NCBI GenBank assembly: GCA_009929375.1
Contig: SAAO01000016.1
Span: forward strand, 18,949-82,948
Direction: 5' to 3'
DNA: 64,000 nt
Source: Bacteroidia bacterium
Lineage (GTDB): Bacteria; Bacteroidota; Bacteroidia; Bacteroidales; Paludibacteraceae
Shown: piece by piece, positions 50,801-60,939 of the stretch
Layout: each line of letters starts with the position of its first letter
How positions within the stretch are numbered: position 1 is the first letter of the stretch
The notes under the pieces: model-generated
Seen by the model: the letters and a program-made list of their open reading frames with translations, nothing else
What the model was told of the DNA's origin: nothing
Database searches by the model: none
Translations under genes and position numbers: made by a program

Positions 50801-53800
50801 ATTACTTCAGCAAGCATTGATTATTTGTATTCAATGAATGGTAAGGATGATCAGACTTATCAGTTTAAGGCTGTTACAGTTTGTGCTTTCGGTACAGGAT
50901 TAGTTGAAAACGAATCGGAAGTAGTTACTATCATTAAAGACATGGTTACTCCAACTTCTTTGGGAACGCCTTCGCCTTCGAATGGTTTTTTAACGCCGGA
51001 ATCCGAAATATCAATTACATTTAACGAAGATATTCAAAATACTTTGTTGAATAGCACTAATTTCAAAGCTGAAGCGGTTATGAATGGCTATACTTTGAAA
51101 CATAATGTGGGACTTGATTATGCGGGTACTTCCGAAGCTTATTCCGAACAACAGTTTAATCTTCAGTCGGTTCCGGTGAGTGTCGAAGCTTGGATCAGAT
51201 ATAGTCAAAGCAATGTAAATGCCAATGCAACTATTTTCTCCATTGGTGAAGGCAGCAATCAGCTTAAATTGCAGTTGAATGGAAATACACTGAAAGCCAT
51301 TGCGGGAACTCAGGAATTTACTGGAAATATTGTAGCCGACGAAAACTGGCAGTACATTTCATTGGGTTACAATCCACAAAACAGAAAAATTACTGTGAAT
51401 GTAACCGGACAAATGAACAACAACGTAAAAGTTATTGATCAAACAGTGACTACTGCTATCGAGCCAAGCGGACGTTTCTCGGTAGGTAAGGGCTTCAAAG
51501 GCAATATGAGCGAACTGTCGCTTTGGATTAAAGATCGTGGTCTTGCTGATATGGCCGTTGATAGAAATACTTCTAAATCGGGACGCGAAACAGGATTAAT
51601 TGCTTATTGGCCAATGAGTGAGGGTTATGGTACTCTCGCTGCCGACAAAGTAAATAGTCGCAACCTTACAGTAAATGGTGGTTGGTATTTAGAACGCATG
51701 GGTAAAGCCATCGTACTCAATGGTACTAATCAAAACATACTTATTTCAACAGAAACGATTCCTGTAAGCGCGTCTGAAGATTTCAGTATCGAGTTTTGGT
51801 TTAAATCGGGCGTTCAGGCTAACAAAACCATGTTCTCATGTGGCAAAGGCTTAAACGATCTGGATTCTTCGTCCAAACTTTCAGTAGGTTTCGATGCCAG
51901 CAATAAACTTACTGTTTATAGCAATGGAAATACTCATATAATTCCTAACGCTGAAGTTCAGGATAATCAATGGCATCATTTTGCATTGAGTGTTTTACGC
52001 ACAGGAAATGCCAATGTGCTAATTGATGGGGTAGTGAAATATCAGATCGCAGCCACTAAATTCGGGGCTTTAGCCTCAAATAAAATGAGTTTGGGAGCCC
52101 GTTATTACAAAACAGATGCTACATCTAGCTATACTACCGATCAGTATTTTGCGGGTGCTTTGGACGAAGTGCGTATCTGGAAGGGTGCTTTAACAGCTGA
52201 AAATGTTCGTTTAGACATGCGCAATAAACTATTGGGCAGCGAAACCGGATTGTTGGCTTATTATCCTTTCGAAGCTTACACAGTGAATAATGCAAGTCAG
52301 TTGGTGATATCTGAATCATTGAAAGATGCCATTATTCCAACAGTAGGGGCTGTATTAGGTGGAACAGCCGAAAACAAAGGTGCAGTAACATTCACAGCCA
52401 GTACGCCTGCGATGAAAGAAGCACGTCCGAAAGAGAATGTGTATTTCAACTGGACATCTACAAACAATAAAATTGTATTCAATGTGCTTGAAAATCTGGA
52501 TAGAATTGAAAATTGTACGCTTGAATTTACAGTTGACAGAGTACTCGATCTGAACGGAAACAGAATGTCGGAACCTAAAAAATGGACAGTTTATGTTGAT
52601 AATAATCGTTTGAAATGGACCGATGATGCGAAAATTTTAAAGAAACAGGTGCTTGAGCCTATGAGCTTTAAAACCAGCATTGTCAACAACTCTGGTAAAT
52701 ACGAAAACTTTGTTATTGATGGACTTCCTAACTGGTTAAGTGTTGACAAATCATCAGGTCAACTGAATCCATTAGGTAAAACTGAGTTGACATTTACTGT
52801 GGATGATGCCACCAATATTGGTTCGTATGAAACCCGTATTATCTTAACCGGAAACAACAATATTCAGGAAATGTTGCCTGTGTCCCTCAAGGTTACCGGT
52901 ACACGTCCCGACTGGTCGGTTAATCCGCACGACTATAACAATTCAATGAGTATTACAGGTCAGGTGAAAATTGACAATATATACCAGGAAGATACCGAGG
53001 ATATATTGGCAGCCTTTATCGGCACACGTTGTGTTGGTTTGGCAAATCCTGTATTCAATAAAACCTTGAATAGCTATATTGTTTATTTGGATGTATATGG
53101 TTTGGACAGTGACGAAAACAAGGCAGTGAAATTCAGTTTGTGGGATGCCGGAACTGGTAGAGTTTATCCGGATATTGAGGTAACAACCGGTGCAATAAAC
53201 TTTGTGGCAAATGCCATGTTGGGAAGTGTAAACAGTACAAAAATATTCAATGCTACTGATAAAATTGAACAACAACTCACTTTGAAACAAGGTTGGAACT
53301 GGTTCTCGACAAATGTTCTCAGTTCAACTCCGGATTTATTGACTCAATTCAAAACAAGTATTGATGCTGCCGGTATTCAAATCAAATCGCGTAACGACGA
53401 ATATATAGGTTATTCAAATAATGCCTGGGTTGGTACGTTGACTGCTTTGAATCAAACTTCGATGTACATGGTAAAAACAAATGCCGACAAAACTGTAAAA
53501 CTTGTTGGATCGATGGCTAAGCCTGCCGACGTGTCGAGCAAAATTGTTCTTAATCCTCAATGGAACTGGATAGGTTATATACCACAATTTGTGGCTCCTG
53601 TGAAGGAAGCTTTGTCGAACCTGACAGCTAAAGAGGGTGACCAGATTAAAGGTCAGGTTGGTTTTGCTACTTACACAAACAACGCATGGTATGGTAGCTT
53701 ACAATATCTATCGCCGGGAATGGGTTACAAGTATTATTCAAACAATACGGTAAATAGCAGTTTCAATTATCCGAGCTTATATCTTGGACAATCGAAAATT

Positions 53801-54424
53801 GCAAAACAAAACCAGGTTGCCGATGAGATGAGATGGTCGGTGAATGTGGCTAAATATCAAATGAGTATGACAGTAACTGCTGTGGCTGAATTAAACGGAG
53901 CTGAAATCACTAACGAAAATGTGCAATTGGCTGTATTTATTGGTAACGAATGTCGTGGTGCTGTAAACCTCAAATATGTGGAGTCATTGAACAAGCATAT
54001 TGCATTCTTAATGGTTTGGGGTAATGTAGAGGATGTAAATAATAAAATATCCTTCAAAGCCTTCGATTCATCAAGCAACAGCGAAATGATTTCGGATGAC
54101 CTTTCATTATCATTTGTTCCGGACGATATTACCGGATCGCCTGATAGTCCGTATAAAATCAGTTTCGTAAGATCAGGAATCAACTCGCTAAACAATAGTC
54201 GTTTGAGCGTATATCCTAATCCAGCTGCTGATGTTTTACATCTCAATTATGACGCTGCTAAAGTTGAACAAATTGAAGTGTACGACAATATGGGTCGTAA
54301 ATTGGGTAATTATGTTGAAATGGACAAAACTTCAATCAACGTTGGAAGTTTAGTTCCCGGAGTTTATACCTTAAGAGTAAAACTCGATGGTATTCCAACT
54401 AATCACATATTTATCAAGAAGTAA
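44840..54424 (+). CDS. Giant T9SS-secreted LamG/adhesin-like surface protein (3194 aa)
   Basis: One uninterrupted 3194-residue chain. The start at 44840 yields a long n-region before the signal helix 'LALLLMLFVFPQHSNAN'; the TTG at 44804 is unlikely. Fibronectin/Ig-like modules fill about 60-630. LamG/concanavalin-like domains lie at about 634-840 ('NVDDLRLWDRALTAKEI', 'GLIGYWQFDEG'), 2097-2262 and 2288-2480 ('GALDEVRIWKGALTAENV', 'GLLAYYPFEAY'). An Ig-like 'LPNWLSVDKSSGQL' module is near 2629, then duplicated 'GWNWFS'/'QWNWIGY' units. The C-terminus (about 3120-3194) is a type A T9SS sorting domain ('LSVYPNPAADVLHL', 'GVYTLRV', 'IFIKK'). Expected to be exported and anchored on, or released from, the cell surface; ligand unknown, a glycan or protein being plausible. 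Confidence 0.9.
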   Translation: MNKDYSIQCFLQSLCKHMSFSESKSRQYLALFSKLALLLMLFVFPQHSNANTFFNPDNRDHLNIYLPGGAQNYSYVDFRILAYDYDGIDDNMDDVNIYFQEENGTYTKIINHGGSHESPNGHFNPVNNQNVGFIFGANLASGGDRRYMTYRWAYPQRLSGRAVNIKVSYRWDVDHNNDWNSKDRVGDYYGFTINFPVYPFTPVITNATFEPVSGNNVRFNFSKTADYPLNKVYLYSDAARTNLLKEFDVTMGATSGTSTFLWDNPFTSATTLYVKYAMLATDPGMPYKQYYFNSTTVNKAYVRPNNLKTNYDNCLKGITLSWNANNNSGEYSDNGKWVVERKLTSQTNAQYVELAGAIPASQNIFVDELIDYDKEYNYRLRFIPAGMDKSRIIPEFENVVSVSTKRTVLNTLSFETFTKTSAENPKIKLKWTPNWCYNELIKIQRKNMVTGAITNINVVSRDNNNTNTITDENLTENLKYQYRLVVETEGRVTETPWQTIMIKDEVKYKSVTSSKGTLADRIQLKWNVERNDLSNSFFIKRQLLEEGKENPQVDVVNITTNGKYYSYDDRDISPGVLYKYTLGSLFTLQSGDIDTVYYNSDIIGYAQANGTISGRITFGSGTSVDSVSVFASNANESESLYRAISFSGAGGYGEIGLKPEKHGCVKDGFTWQAWILPLDAYKDMAIYECLKEYSIWYEGSQLRVYLDEISDFDSQISYDMSSIPANEYFHATVSFDGDATLKLYINGKEVNSVTLDAESKALVDVCQNTVARRDTTIAYLGDGFLVKGSFKGNVDDLRLWDRALTAKEIAENYNRYLNGGESGLIGYWQFDEGLSKYAFDKSNYKKTYNEHHITFTQAETTTNVPTLNQLSIKGITDKNGNYLISGIPFTGEGSTYSFTPSKESHEFEPSRLNRHLTFQSSVHNAVDFKDISSFKVKVKVTYDDTSFPVDSVDVLVDGSYIYKDKKILCTDANGECIIDVPIGIHTITVDRRGHKFVDGSKSGSAVVMNFVEPILGEPIKFYDTTKTIVAGRVVGGVDQASKPLGFGLSKANIGEAEITIEVPDGDYQLNLGDTVATVKGSIKDTINSVSTIAPQSKIVKVTTDPKTGEFRLLLPPLKYKVSNITTRGGLTGENFNLQEFKIDPNLTLSDTATINKKKVTFDFNKRLDFTYRVDKISIDVIDPTMPAGVFGDSVFMYTNLTNNTKVRIPMYAMLNNNPLTPVLDGNSKPTYKYGYPVYQTTNIYKLRVFAYEQYSHPDNLPEMEEFCKVPASNAKINIQNELGRYELPLGSSGDPDAEEDGVVEKEYLFNNEGVFDYTFKAGFPNLVSPYTLGLKIEVDYKDKKSSWDGNNTFKAIVMGDILTGTDFVTSGPDLISFVLRDPPGSNSYSYMEKGTTVSNSYSFNKSYVGSESLIGTINYGQSVRVAVGFGVAKIEELEIENKTGAGVEVEQSAGHGGDFNISTTTTERIETSSSSDYVGRRADVYVGTSTNLFFGTSKRLNPVLVGGDYVLQVKDEKVGNMTANTNFKYTYAHITETLIPSLTKLRNDLIETVTNMSTASAYADKARYVTNLSVDDEDFGAEGTYRFIAPSNKTLKQYSNEVLGFNTSINGWIAQLAKEEDDKVLAMESREGEIYTKTNESSDAGVTSEKSVTICGASNKTSTSSYTAQAVIKTENGLSYNDLGFQVEFETKHGAAKESVSGTAKEYCTTYGYVFSDENAGDYLSVDVYTPVMKQYDVEDDLDSEAKIRNAFDSYSGAPVFITRGGRTSCPFEPQEVVEYSTKNKGKALGVATLQVEKPLIKVANPFATEIPSGKEATYKITLSNLSESNSAGWYMLTVDEKTNSKGAIITVDGQTLGNGKLYYVVPGEPMEKVLKLKQSSLDELEYENIKLLLSSTCDDISSSISLSAQFVPSCSDVTLDITNKIVNTTTSDILPIKIKDYNREYKNFGGIVLKYKTINQDESAWSTIRQFVNDPEILPMDQNSEMITSASIDYLYSMNGKDDQTYQFKAVTVCAFGTGLVENESEVVTIIKDMVTPTSLGTPSPSNGFLTPESEISITFNEDIQNTLLNSTNFKAEAVMNGYTLKHNVGLDYAGTSEAYSEQQFNLQSVPVSVEAWIRYSQSNVNANATIFSIGEGSNQLKLQLNGNTLKAIAGTQEFTGNIVADENWQYISLGYNPQNRKITVNVTGQMNNNVKVIDQTVTTAIEPSGRFSVGKGFKGNMSELSLWIKDRGLADMAVDRNTSKSGRETGLIAYWPMSEGYGTLAADKVNSRNLTVNGGWYLERMGKAIVLNGTNQNILISTETIPVSASEDFSIEFWFKSGVQANKTMFSCGKGLNDLDSSSKLSVGFDASNKLTVYSNGNTHIIPNAEVQDNQWHHFALSVLRTGNANVLIDGVVKYQIAATKFGALASNKMSLGARYYKTDATSSYTTDQYFAGALDEVRIWKGALTAENVRLDMRNKLLGSETGLLAYYPFEAYTVNNASQLVISESLKDAIIPTVGAVLGGTAENKGAVTFTASTPAMKEARPKENVYFNWTSTNNKIVFNVLENLDRIENCTLEFTVDRVLDLNGNRMSEPKKWTVYVDNNRLKWTDDAKILKKQVLEPMSFKTSIVNNSGKYENFVIDGLPNWLSVDKSSGQLNPLGKTELTFTVDDATNIGSYETRIILTGNNNIQEMLPVSLKVTGTRPDWSVNPHDYNNSMSITGQVKIDNIYQEDTEDILAAFIGTRCVGLANPVFNKTLNSYIVYLDVYGLDSDENKAVKFSLWDAGTGRVYPDIEVTTGAINFVANAMLGSVNSTKIFNATDKIEQQLTLKQGWNWFSTNVLSSTPDLLTQFKTSIDAAGIQIKSRNDEYIGYSNNAWVGTLTALNQTSMYMVKTNADKTVKLVGSMAKPADVSSKIVLNPQWNWIGYIPQFVAPVKEALSNLTAKEGDQIKGQVGFATYTNNAWYGSLQYLSPGMGYKYYSNNTVNSSFNYPSLYLGQSKIAKQNQVADEMRWSVNVAKYQMSMTVTAVAELNGAEITNENVQLAVFIGNECRGAVNLKYVESLNKHIAFLMVWGNVEDVNNKISFKAFDSSSNSEMISDDLSLSFVPDDITGSPDSPYKISFVRSGINSLNNSRLSVYPNPAADVLHLNYDAAKVEQIEVYDNMGRKLGNYVEMDKTSINVGSLVPGVYTLRVKLDGIPTNHIFIKK

Positions 54425-54436
54425 TAAACACTAATC

Positions 54437-54474
54437 AAAAGGCCGTTCGGAATAAATCTGAACGGCCTTTTTTG
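54437..54474 (+). terminator. Intrinsic terminator of the giant gene
   Basis: 12-bp stem AAAAGGCCGTTC / GAACGGCCTTTT (54437-54448, 54460-54471), 11-nt loop, then T-run. Confidence 0.9.
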
Positions 54475-55029
54475 TTTTCATGAAGGTGCTGAAGTCACTT
54501 TTTCTTTTTCCAAGGGGAATAAATCGTTTATCACATTCCATACGAAATAAATAATTCAATCCGTCCGGGTTCGTACCTTCTCTTCATACATCTATTTTTC
54601 AATAACCCTTTTCATTCAGGGTACTTTGTAAGGTCAGTTACATTTGTATTGTAAAGTGCTTATACAGGCTTACAGTGTATTGTTGCTCGTTATTTCAACA
54701 TGGTTTTAATGCCGGTTATTGGCGTCGGGTCTACGCAGCCTTATATTCTTGTCTTTGTAAATTACAACTCAGCAGATCCAAATTAAATAAGCAAAATGAA
54801 TATTCTCGTGAAACCTAAACCAACATGAGTTCGTCATAAGTCAGGATTTATCCCGAATAACGGGATAACTTTCAGAATTAAAAAGTATCGTCAGATACTT
54901 TTGCTATGTGAACTAAGTCTTTTTCCTAAATAATTTCTATGTGTTCTATTGTGTTAGAAATATATCATTAAATATTTAAATGAACTTACATTCACACATA
55001 GAACCCGCATTAATCAAGATTCTTACAAA

Positions 55030-55070
55030 CAATCAGCCCCGAAATACTCTCTGTACTTCGGGGCTGATTG
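55030..55070 (-). terminator. Hairpin terminator downstream of the PPIase gene
   Basis: 18-bp stem with one mismatch (arms 55030-55047 and 55053-55070; core AATCAGCCCCGAA), almost the same as the stem at 43902-43942. It lies 26 bp beyond the PPIase stop; the U-tract is short. Confidence 0.7.
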
Positions 55071-55096
55071 TCTATTGATTTCTATGAAATTACTTT

Positions 55097-57040
55097 CTAG
55101 TTTTTCCTAACCGTTTTCAGCACATTCTGGTCTATTTCCACCGGGAATTTAGAGCGTAATGCAGCTATCCATTCTTTTTCAAGATATTCCTGATAGTCGG
55201 CAGTTACAAGTCCACGTACATCGCTGTAATCTTCGGGGTTGTTTTTCAAGTTTTTACCAACCACAAATACATAAGGATATTCTTTGGTAGGTTCAAATTT
55301 TGCTTTTTTGTCTTTGAAACCAAATTTGTCAACTGCTTTGTTTTCGCCCTGCGCAAACAGTCCTTTTTCAACTTTTACATACTGAATACTGTCGTTCAGA
55401 CGGGTACGCAGATATTTGTCGATAGAATCGTTGTGTGAGCGTTTTACAATGGCTTTAGCAGCTTTTAGTGTTGCTTTGTCCTTGCAGGAAATTACACGAC
55501 CTTTGAAATGTGGTTTTTCCCAGCGATAGTCAGCTTTGTGCTCGTTGAAATAGCGAGCCAGGCCTTCAGTGTCTTTCGACGCTTTTTCCCAAACTTCGTT
55601 GTTGCTTACTTCGAAAAGCAGAATACCATCGTGATATTCGTTGATCAGGAAGCGGAAGTCTTCGTATTTATTTTCGAGCTGACTGTCTTCGTAGGCCAGA
55701 ATTTCTTTTTCGGTAAATGCATCCATTTTCTGTTCGATAACTTCAGAAGCAATGGTTTTATCCGAGTAGGCATTCTTTTTCAGATAAGCAGCAAAATCGG
55801 ACTGTGTAAATTCTTTTCCGGCAAATGTAAACAATGGCTTGTTGAGTTTGGCAGCTTCCAGTTGGAAAACCGAATCAGCAAGTGTTTTGTTTTCGAGCAA
55901 TTTGCTGAATTCATTCACATTAGCAGTGTTTACAGCATAACCATATTCGTTGCGCAAGCGATCCACGAATGCTTTTTGTCCCATATTGGCACGTTCATCG
56001 CGTTTTACATTGCGCTCGATGTCAGCTTTTACTGTTTCGAAACCAGCCAAACCTTTTCTGTCGAGCAATTTGATAATGTGCCAGCCAAAAGCCGATTGGA
56101 TAGGAGCCGAAACGTCACCGATGTTTTTCAGAGCAAAGGCTGCGTTTTCAAATTCAGGAATCATACGTCCGCTTCCGAACCATGGCAGTTCACCATTGCG
56201 GGTTGCTGAACCACGATCTTCCGAAAATTCAGAGGCAAGTTTCCCAAAATCGTCACCGGCTAAAACGCGCTGGTACAACGAATCAGTTTTCTGTTTAGCA
56301 CTCTTGTTTTTTACTTCATCGCCTTCGGCAGTGAAGCGCATTATGTGCGATACTAGTATTTCACCCTGCGATTTTCTACGATTGTGCACTTTGATAATGT
56401 GGTATCCGAATGCTGTACGCACAGGAGCTGAAATTTTTCCAACCGGTGTGTTGAATGCTACTGTTTCGAACGGATAAACCGTACGGAAAGCTGTAACCCA
56501 GCCAATATAGCCTCCGTTTTCTTCAGCCGACTGATCCTCTGAAATTTCTTTTGCCACCTTAGCAAAATCTTCTTTGTCGAGACGCTTCAAAGCACTGTTG
56601 ATTTTTTTCCATGCACCCAGTGTGTCGGCCGGAGTAGCTCCCTGAGGTATTCGTACGAGGATATGACTCACTTCCACATCTTCTTTCATGCGTTCGTAGG
56701 CTTCGCGTAAAATTTGCTCATCCATTTTCGAATCAGTAAGATAAGGTCGTGTGAGTTGCGAACGATAGCCAGCCAGTTCGTTGATAAAAGATTGTGTGGT
56801 ATCCAGTCCCTGAGCTTTTGCTTCCTCAACCTTTAATTTGAAGTTTACAAACAAATCCACATATTCATCGAGCGTTTTTTTGTCGAGTGAATTGTTTGAA
56901 TTATTCTTATTGTAAATGTATTCAAACTCGGATTTGTAAACGGGTTTTCCGTTTATTTTCATTAAAACCGGATCTGATGCAAATGCACTTACCGATCCGA
57001 ATAAAACAAGTAAAGCTAAAGACAAAATTTGTGATCTCAT
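55097..57040 (-). CDS. Periplasmic peptidyl-prolyl cis-trans isomerase with two parvulin domains (SurA/PpiC-like)
   Basis: 647 residues: signal peptide ('SVSAFA'), an N-terminal SurA-like helical domain ('MKINGKPVYKSEFEYIYNKN', about 25-110), parvulin domain 1 (about 115-225: 'VSHILVRIPQG', 'DFAKVAKEISED', 'AFGYHIIKVH'), parvulin domain 2 (about 230-335: 'VSHIMRF', 'DFGKLASEFSEDRGSATRNGELPWFGSGRM', 'AFGWHIIKLLDRKG') and a long helical C-terminal part. Probable chaperone/isomerase for outer membrane proteins in the periplasm. A -7 element TATTTTTG is at 57097-57104 on the minus strand. Confidence 0.93.
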   Translation of the reverse strand: MRSQILSLALLVLFGSVSAFASDPVLMKINGKPVYKSEFEYIYNKNNSNNSLDKKTLDEYVDLFVNFKLKVEEAKAQGLDTTQSFINELAGYRSQLTRPYLTDSKMDEQILREAYERMKEDVEVSHILVRIPQGATPADTLGAWKKINSALKRLDKEDFAKVAKEISEDQSAEENGGYIGWVTAFRTVYPFETVAFNTPVGKISAPVRTAFGYHIIKVHNRRKSQGEILVSHIMRFTAEGDEVKNKSAKQKTDSLYQRVLAGDDFGKLASEFSEDRGSATRNGELPWFGSGRMIPEFENAAFALKNIGDVSAPIQSAFGWHIIKLLDRKGLAGFETVKADIERNVKRDERANMGQKAFVDRLRNEYGYAVNTANVNEFSKLLENKTLADSVFQLEAAKLNKPLFTFAGKEFTQSDFAAYLKKNAYSDKTIASEVIEQKMDAFTEKEILAYEDSQLENKYEDFRFLINEYHDGILLFEVSNNEVWEKASKDTEGLARYFNEHKADYRWEKPHFKGRVISCKDKATLKAAKAIVKRSHNDSIDKYLRTRLNDSIQYVKVEKGLFAQGENKAVDKFGFKDKKAKFEPTKEYPYVFVVGKNLKNNPEDYSDVRGLVTADYQEYLEKEWIAALRSKFPVEIDQNVLKTVRKN

Positions 57041-57145
57041 ATATACTCTGATTGATTTTTTAATACGTGTATGCTTTGCAGAATACTATTAACGTTCAAA
57101 AATACAATTATGTTATGTAACCCGTACTACTTTTTAAGTTTTTTT

Positions 57146-58633
<1,488 letters not shown>

Positions 58634-58692
58634 TTAAATGTTTATATTTCAGGAGGAAAGCTATAAATCCTGCTATGAAAAATTATTGCCTG

Positions 58693-58723
58693 CAAATGTA
58701 CGCATTTTTCGCGACTGACGAAA
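58693..58723 (-). promoter_or_regulatory. Promoter of guaB
   Basis: Minus strand: -33 TTTC (58720-58723), 19-bp spacer, -7 TACATTTG (58693-58700) followed by CA. Leader about 65 nt. Confidence 0.6.
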
Positions 58724-58813
58724 CAGACTTTGTGTGAAAAATACAAAACAAATTTTAGTGTCTCATTGTCAGTGAATTGCCCTTTAGAATCAGTTGTGAA
58801 TGGAGTTTTGTTT

Positions 58814-59470
58814 TTAGAGGCTTTTAATAATATTGTAAAGTTCGTCAGTAGTGTTTACAAAACGGGTGGCTCCCACATCTTCGAGTTCTTTTCGTGGCCT
58901 GAATCCCCACAGTACACCTGCAAAATCCACTTTTGCATTATATGCGGTGGCAGCATCCACGCCTGAGTCACCCACATAGAGGGCTTCACTTTTTTCAACT
59001 CCGGCAATGCCTATAATTTCTTCGAGAATTGCAGGGTTTGGTTTTACGGCGTACCCATCGCGTTGTCCGAATACAGCTGTAAATTCAATATCGGGAAAGA
59101 AGCGTTTTGCAAGATCGGCTGTGGCCTGATGAATTTTATTTGAAGCAATGGCTATCTGAAGTCTTTCGTCCGAAAGTTTTTTGAGCAGATGCGGAATGCC
59201 GGGGTAAGGTATCGTGAATTCATCAGAGTGACTATAATAATGTGTGACAAAATCAGCTTTTAGCATTGAAATAATATCCTGATTGCGATGTGTTTCGGGC
59301 AAAGCTCGTTCAAGAAGTTTATTTAATCCGTTGCCAATGAAAAAGTTATAAGCATTTATTGGATGAGTGGGAAAGTTGTGTAAAGCGAGTGCGTGATTTA
59401 CACTGTTTGCGAGGTCTTCAATGGTGTCGAGTAAAGTGCCGTCGAGATCAAAAATAATCAGTTTTTTCAT
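58814..59470 (-). CDS. gph: HAD-superfamily phosphatase (phosphoglycolate phosphatase-like)
   Basis: 218 residues. HAD motifs in order: 'IFDLDGTLLDT' (nucleophile D9 and D11), 'IASNKIHQA' (motif II), 'KPNPAILEEI' (motif III Lys) and 'YVGDSGVDAATAYNAKV' (motif IV). The cap with 'FIGNGLNKLLERAL' is characteristic of Gph/PpaX-type enzymes. Likely dephosphorylates 2-phosphoglycolate or a related small substrate; specificity is not provable from sequence. A -7-like TAAATTTG lies at 59499-59506 (minus). Confidence 0.9.
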   Translation of the reverse strand: MKKLIIFDLDGTLLDTIEDLANSVNHALALHNFPTHPINAYNFFIGNGLNKLLERALPETHRNQDIISMLKADFVTHYYSHSDEFTIPYPGIPHLLKKLSDERLQIAIASNKIHQATADLAKRFFPDIEFTAVFGQRDGYAVKPNPAILEEIIGIAGVEKSEALYVGDSGVDAATAYNAKVDFAGVLWGFRPRKELEDVGATRFVNTTDELYNIIKSL

Positions 59471-59701
59471 TTGTTTTTACTGGTTTTGTTTCAGGCTGCA
59501 AATTTACAAAAAAAAGACTTTGAAGGACTAATGATTAATTGTGATATTTTTTTGAAAAATATTTGGCTGAAAATTTGGTTATTACATTTATTTTTATGAA
59601 TATTTGTGATATCAAAATAATATCATATTTGCCTGTTGTTTTGATGTGTTTAAATTGTGCCTGATTTTAGGTTTTTATAATTTTAAAAAACTGATAATAA
59701 T

Positions 59702-60664
59702 ATGAAAACAAAAGAAGAATCGTTCTCTGGAATGAAATTGGCCGGTATTCCGATGCTGATTTTTAATTTTGGACTATTGGTGGCTATTGCTGTTTTTCTG
59801 GTTTGGGTAGCAAATCAGAATTTGTCGGTAGTACCATTGACCATAAGTATTGTGGTTGCAGCAGTACTTTTCATCGTAAACTGCATCATGTGGGGTGGTT
59901 TTATGCAAATTGAACCTAACGAAGCCCGTGTCATGATATTCTTCGGCGAGTACGAAGGAACTGTAAAGGATAATGGGTTTTTCTGGGTAAATCCTTTTTA
60001 TACCAAAAAGAAACTTACGCTTCGTGCACGTAATCTCGATGCCGAGCCAATTAAGGTTAACGACAAAACGGGCAATCCGATAATGATTGGTATGGTAGTG
60101 GTTTGGAAGGTAACCGATACTTATAAAGCCAGTTTCGATATCGACAATGCTTCAATGTCGGTGAATCCGCAACCGGGTGTCGATAATGTATCGCAGAAAA
60201 TGAAAGCTTACGAAAACTTTGTGAAGATTCAGGCCGATTCAGCTTTGCGTTATGTGGCCGGAATGTATACCTATGACCACACAGGCACTGCCGGTGACGA
60301 TGAACTTACTTTGCGTTCGGGTGGCGAAGAGGTGAATAATATTCTTGAAGAGCAGATTAACGAACGACTCCGCATTTCGGGTATCGATGTGGTGGAAGCG
60401 CGTATCAATTATCTGGCTTATGCTCCTGAAATTGCGGCTGTAATGCTTCGTCGTCAACAGGCCGATGCGATTATTGCTGCCCGTGAAAAAATTGTGGATG
60501 GTGCTGTGGGAATGGTGAAAATGGCTCTGAAGAAATTGGCAGACGAAGAAATTATCGATCTCGACGATGACAAAAAAGCTGCAATGGTCAGCAATCTTAT
60601 GGTAGTGCTCTGTAGCGAGGAAGGTACTCAGCCGGTTATCAACGCAGGAACCCTGCATCAATAA
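59702..60664 (+). CDS. SPFH/Band 7 domain membrane protein
   Basis: 320 residues. Two N-terminal membrane helices (about 10-35 and 41-64), then an SPFH (stomatin/prohibitin/flotillin) domain: '[44 protein letters not shown]', '...[17 protein letters not shown]'-like strand, and the C-terminal helix '[27 protein letters not shown]'. Such proteins form oligomeric cages on membranes and regulate proteases or membrane domains. Followed after 44 bp by a small ribbon-helix-helix protein, a pairing I have seen repeatedly in Bacteroidota. Confidence 0.92.
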   Translation: MKTKEESFSGMKLAGIPMLIFNFGLLVAIAVFLVWVANQNLSVVPLTISIVVAAVLFIVNCIMWGGFMQIEPNEARVMIFFGEYEGTVKDNGFFWVNPFYTKKKLTLRARNLDAEPIKVNDKTGNPIMIGMVVVWKVTDTYKASFDIDNASMSVNPQPGVDNVSQKMKAYENFVKIQADSALRYVAGMYTYDHTGTAGDDELTLRSGGEEVNNILEEQINERLRISGIDVVEARINYLAYAPEIAAVMLRRQQADAIIAAREKIVDGAVGMVKMALKKLADEEIIDLDDDKKAAMVSNLMVVLCSEEGTQPVINAGTLHQ

Positions 60665-60708
60665 TATTTTCCTAAAAAAGCTTTAATTGAATTTTAAACA
60701 TAAAAGTT

Positions 60709-60915
60709 TTGGCTAAGGAAAGTAAAAATAAGCCTTTTGTGTTACGCATTGATCATGATACGATGGAGGCGCTCGAAAAATGGGCTGCGGATGAGTTTCG
60801 CAGTGTCAACGGGCAGATTCTGTATATTATTGATCAGGCTCTGAAAAAACAGGGGCGAAAACCTGGTTCAAAATCAAAAACAGCTAATATTAAAAACGAA
60901 GAGCAGGTAAGTTAA
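60709..60915 (+). CDS. Small Arc-type ribbon-helix-helix protein
   Basis: 68 residues starting at TTG (LAKESKNKPF..., Met-initiated). The RHH fold is visible: strand 'FVLRIDHDTMEALEKWAADEFRSVNGQILYIIDQAL', with a basic C-terminal tail. No ATG lies early enough to preserve the strand, so TTG is the likely start. Likely DNA-binding dimer; it sits in one unit with the SPFH gene and may regulate it. The 3' end of the gene forms the left arm of the downstream terminator. Confidence 0.82.
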   Translation: MAKESKNKPFVLRIDHDTMEALEKWAADEFRSVNGQILYIIDQALKKQGRKPGSKSKTANIKNEEQVS

Positions 60916-60930
60916 CCTGCTCTTCGTTTT
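60893..60930. terminator. Bidirectional terminator shared by the RHH and HD-domain genes
   Basis: 16-bp perfect stem (arms 60893-60908 and 60915-60930; core ACGAAGAGCAGGT) with a 6-nt loop; A/T tracts flank both sides. The left arm encodes the last RHH residues. The convergent HD gene stops 9 bp beyond. Confidence 0.9.
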
Positions 60931-60939
60931 ATTATGTCT

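Larger units (their letters stand above)
54425..55096. other. 670-bp gene-free region after the giant gene
   Basis: No ORF of note. Contents: terminator 54437-54474; a palindrome TTATCCCG/CGGGATAA (54848-54855 and 54861-54868) like the REP element near the RAYT gene; a 9-bp hairpin AAAAGTATC/GATACTTTT (54881-54902); and the hairpin at 55030-55070. The middle (54480-54840) looks like decayed sequence. Confidence 0.65.

Noticed and set aside
55508..56209. 233-codon plus-strand ORF inside the PPIase gene (and 55950-56477)
   Set aside because: Antisense to parvulin motifs, Phe/Val-rich shadow composition.
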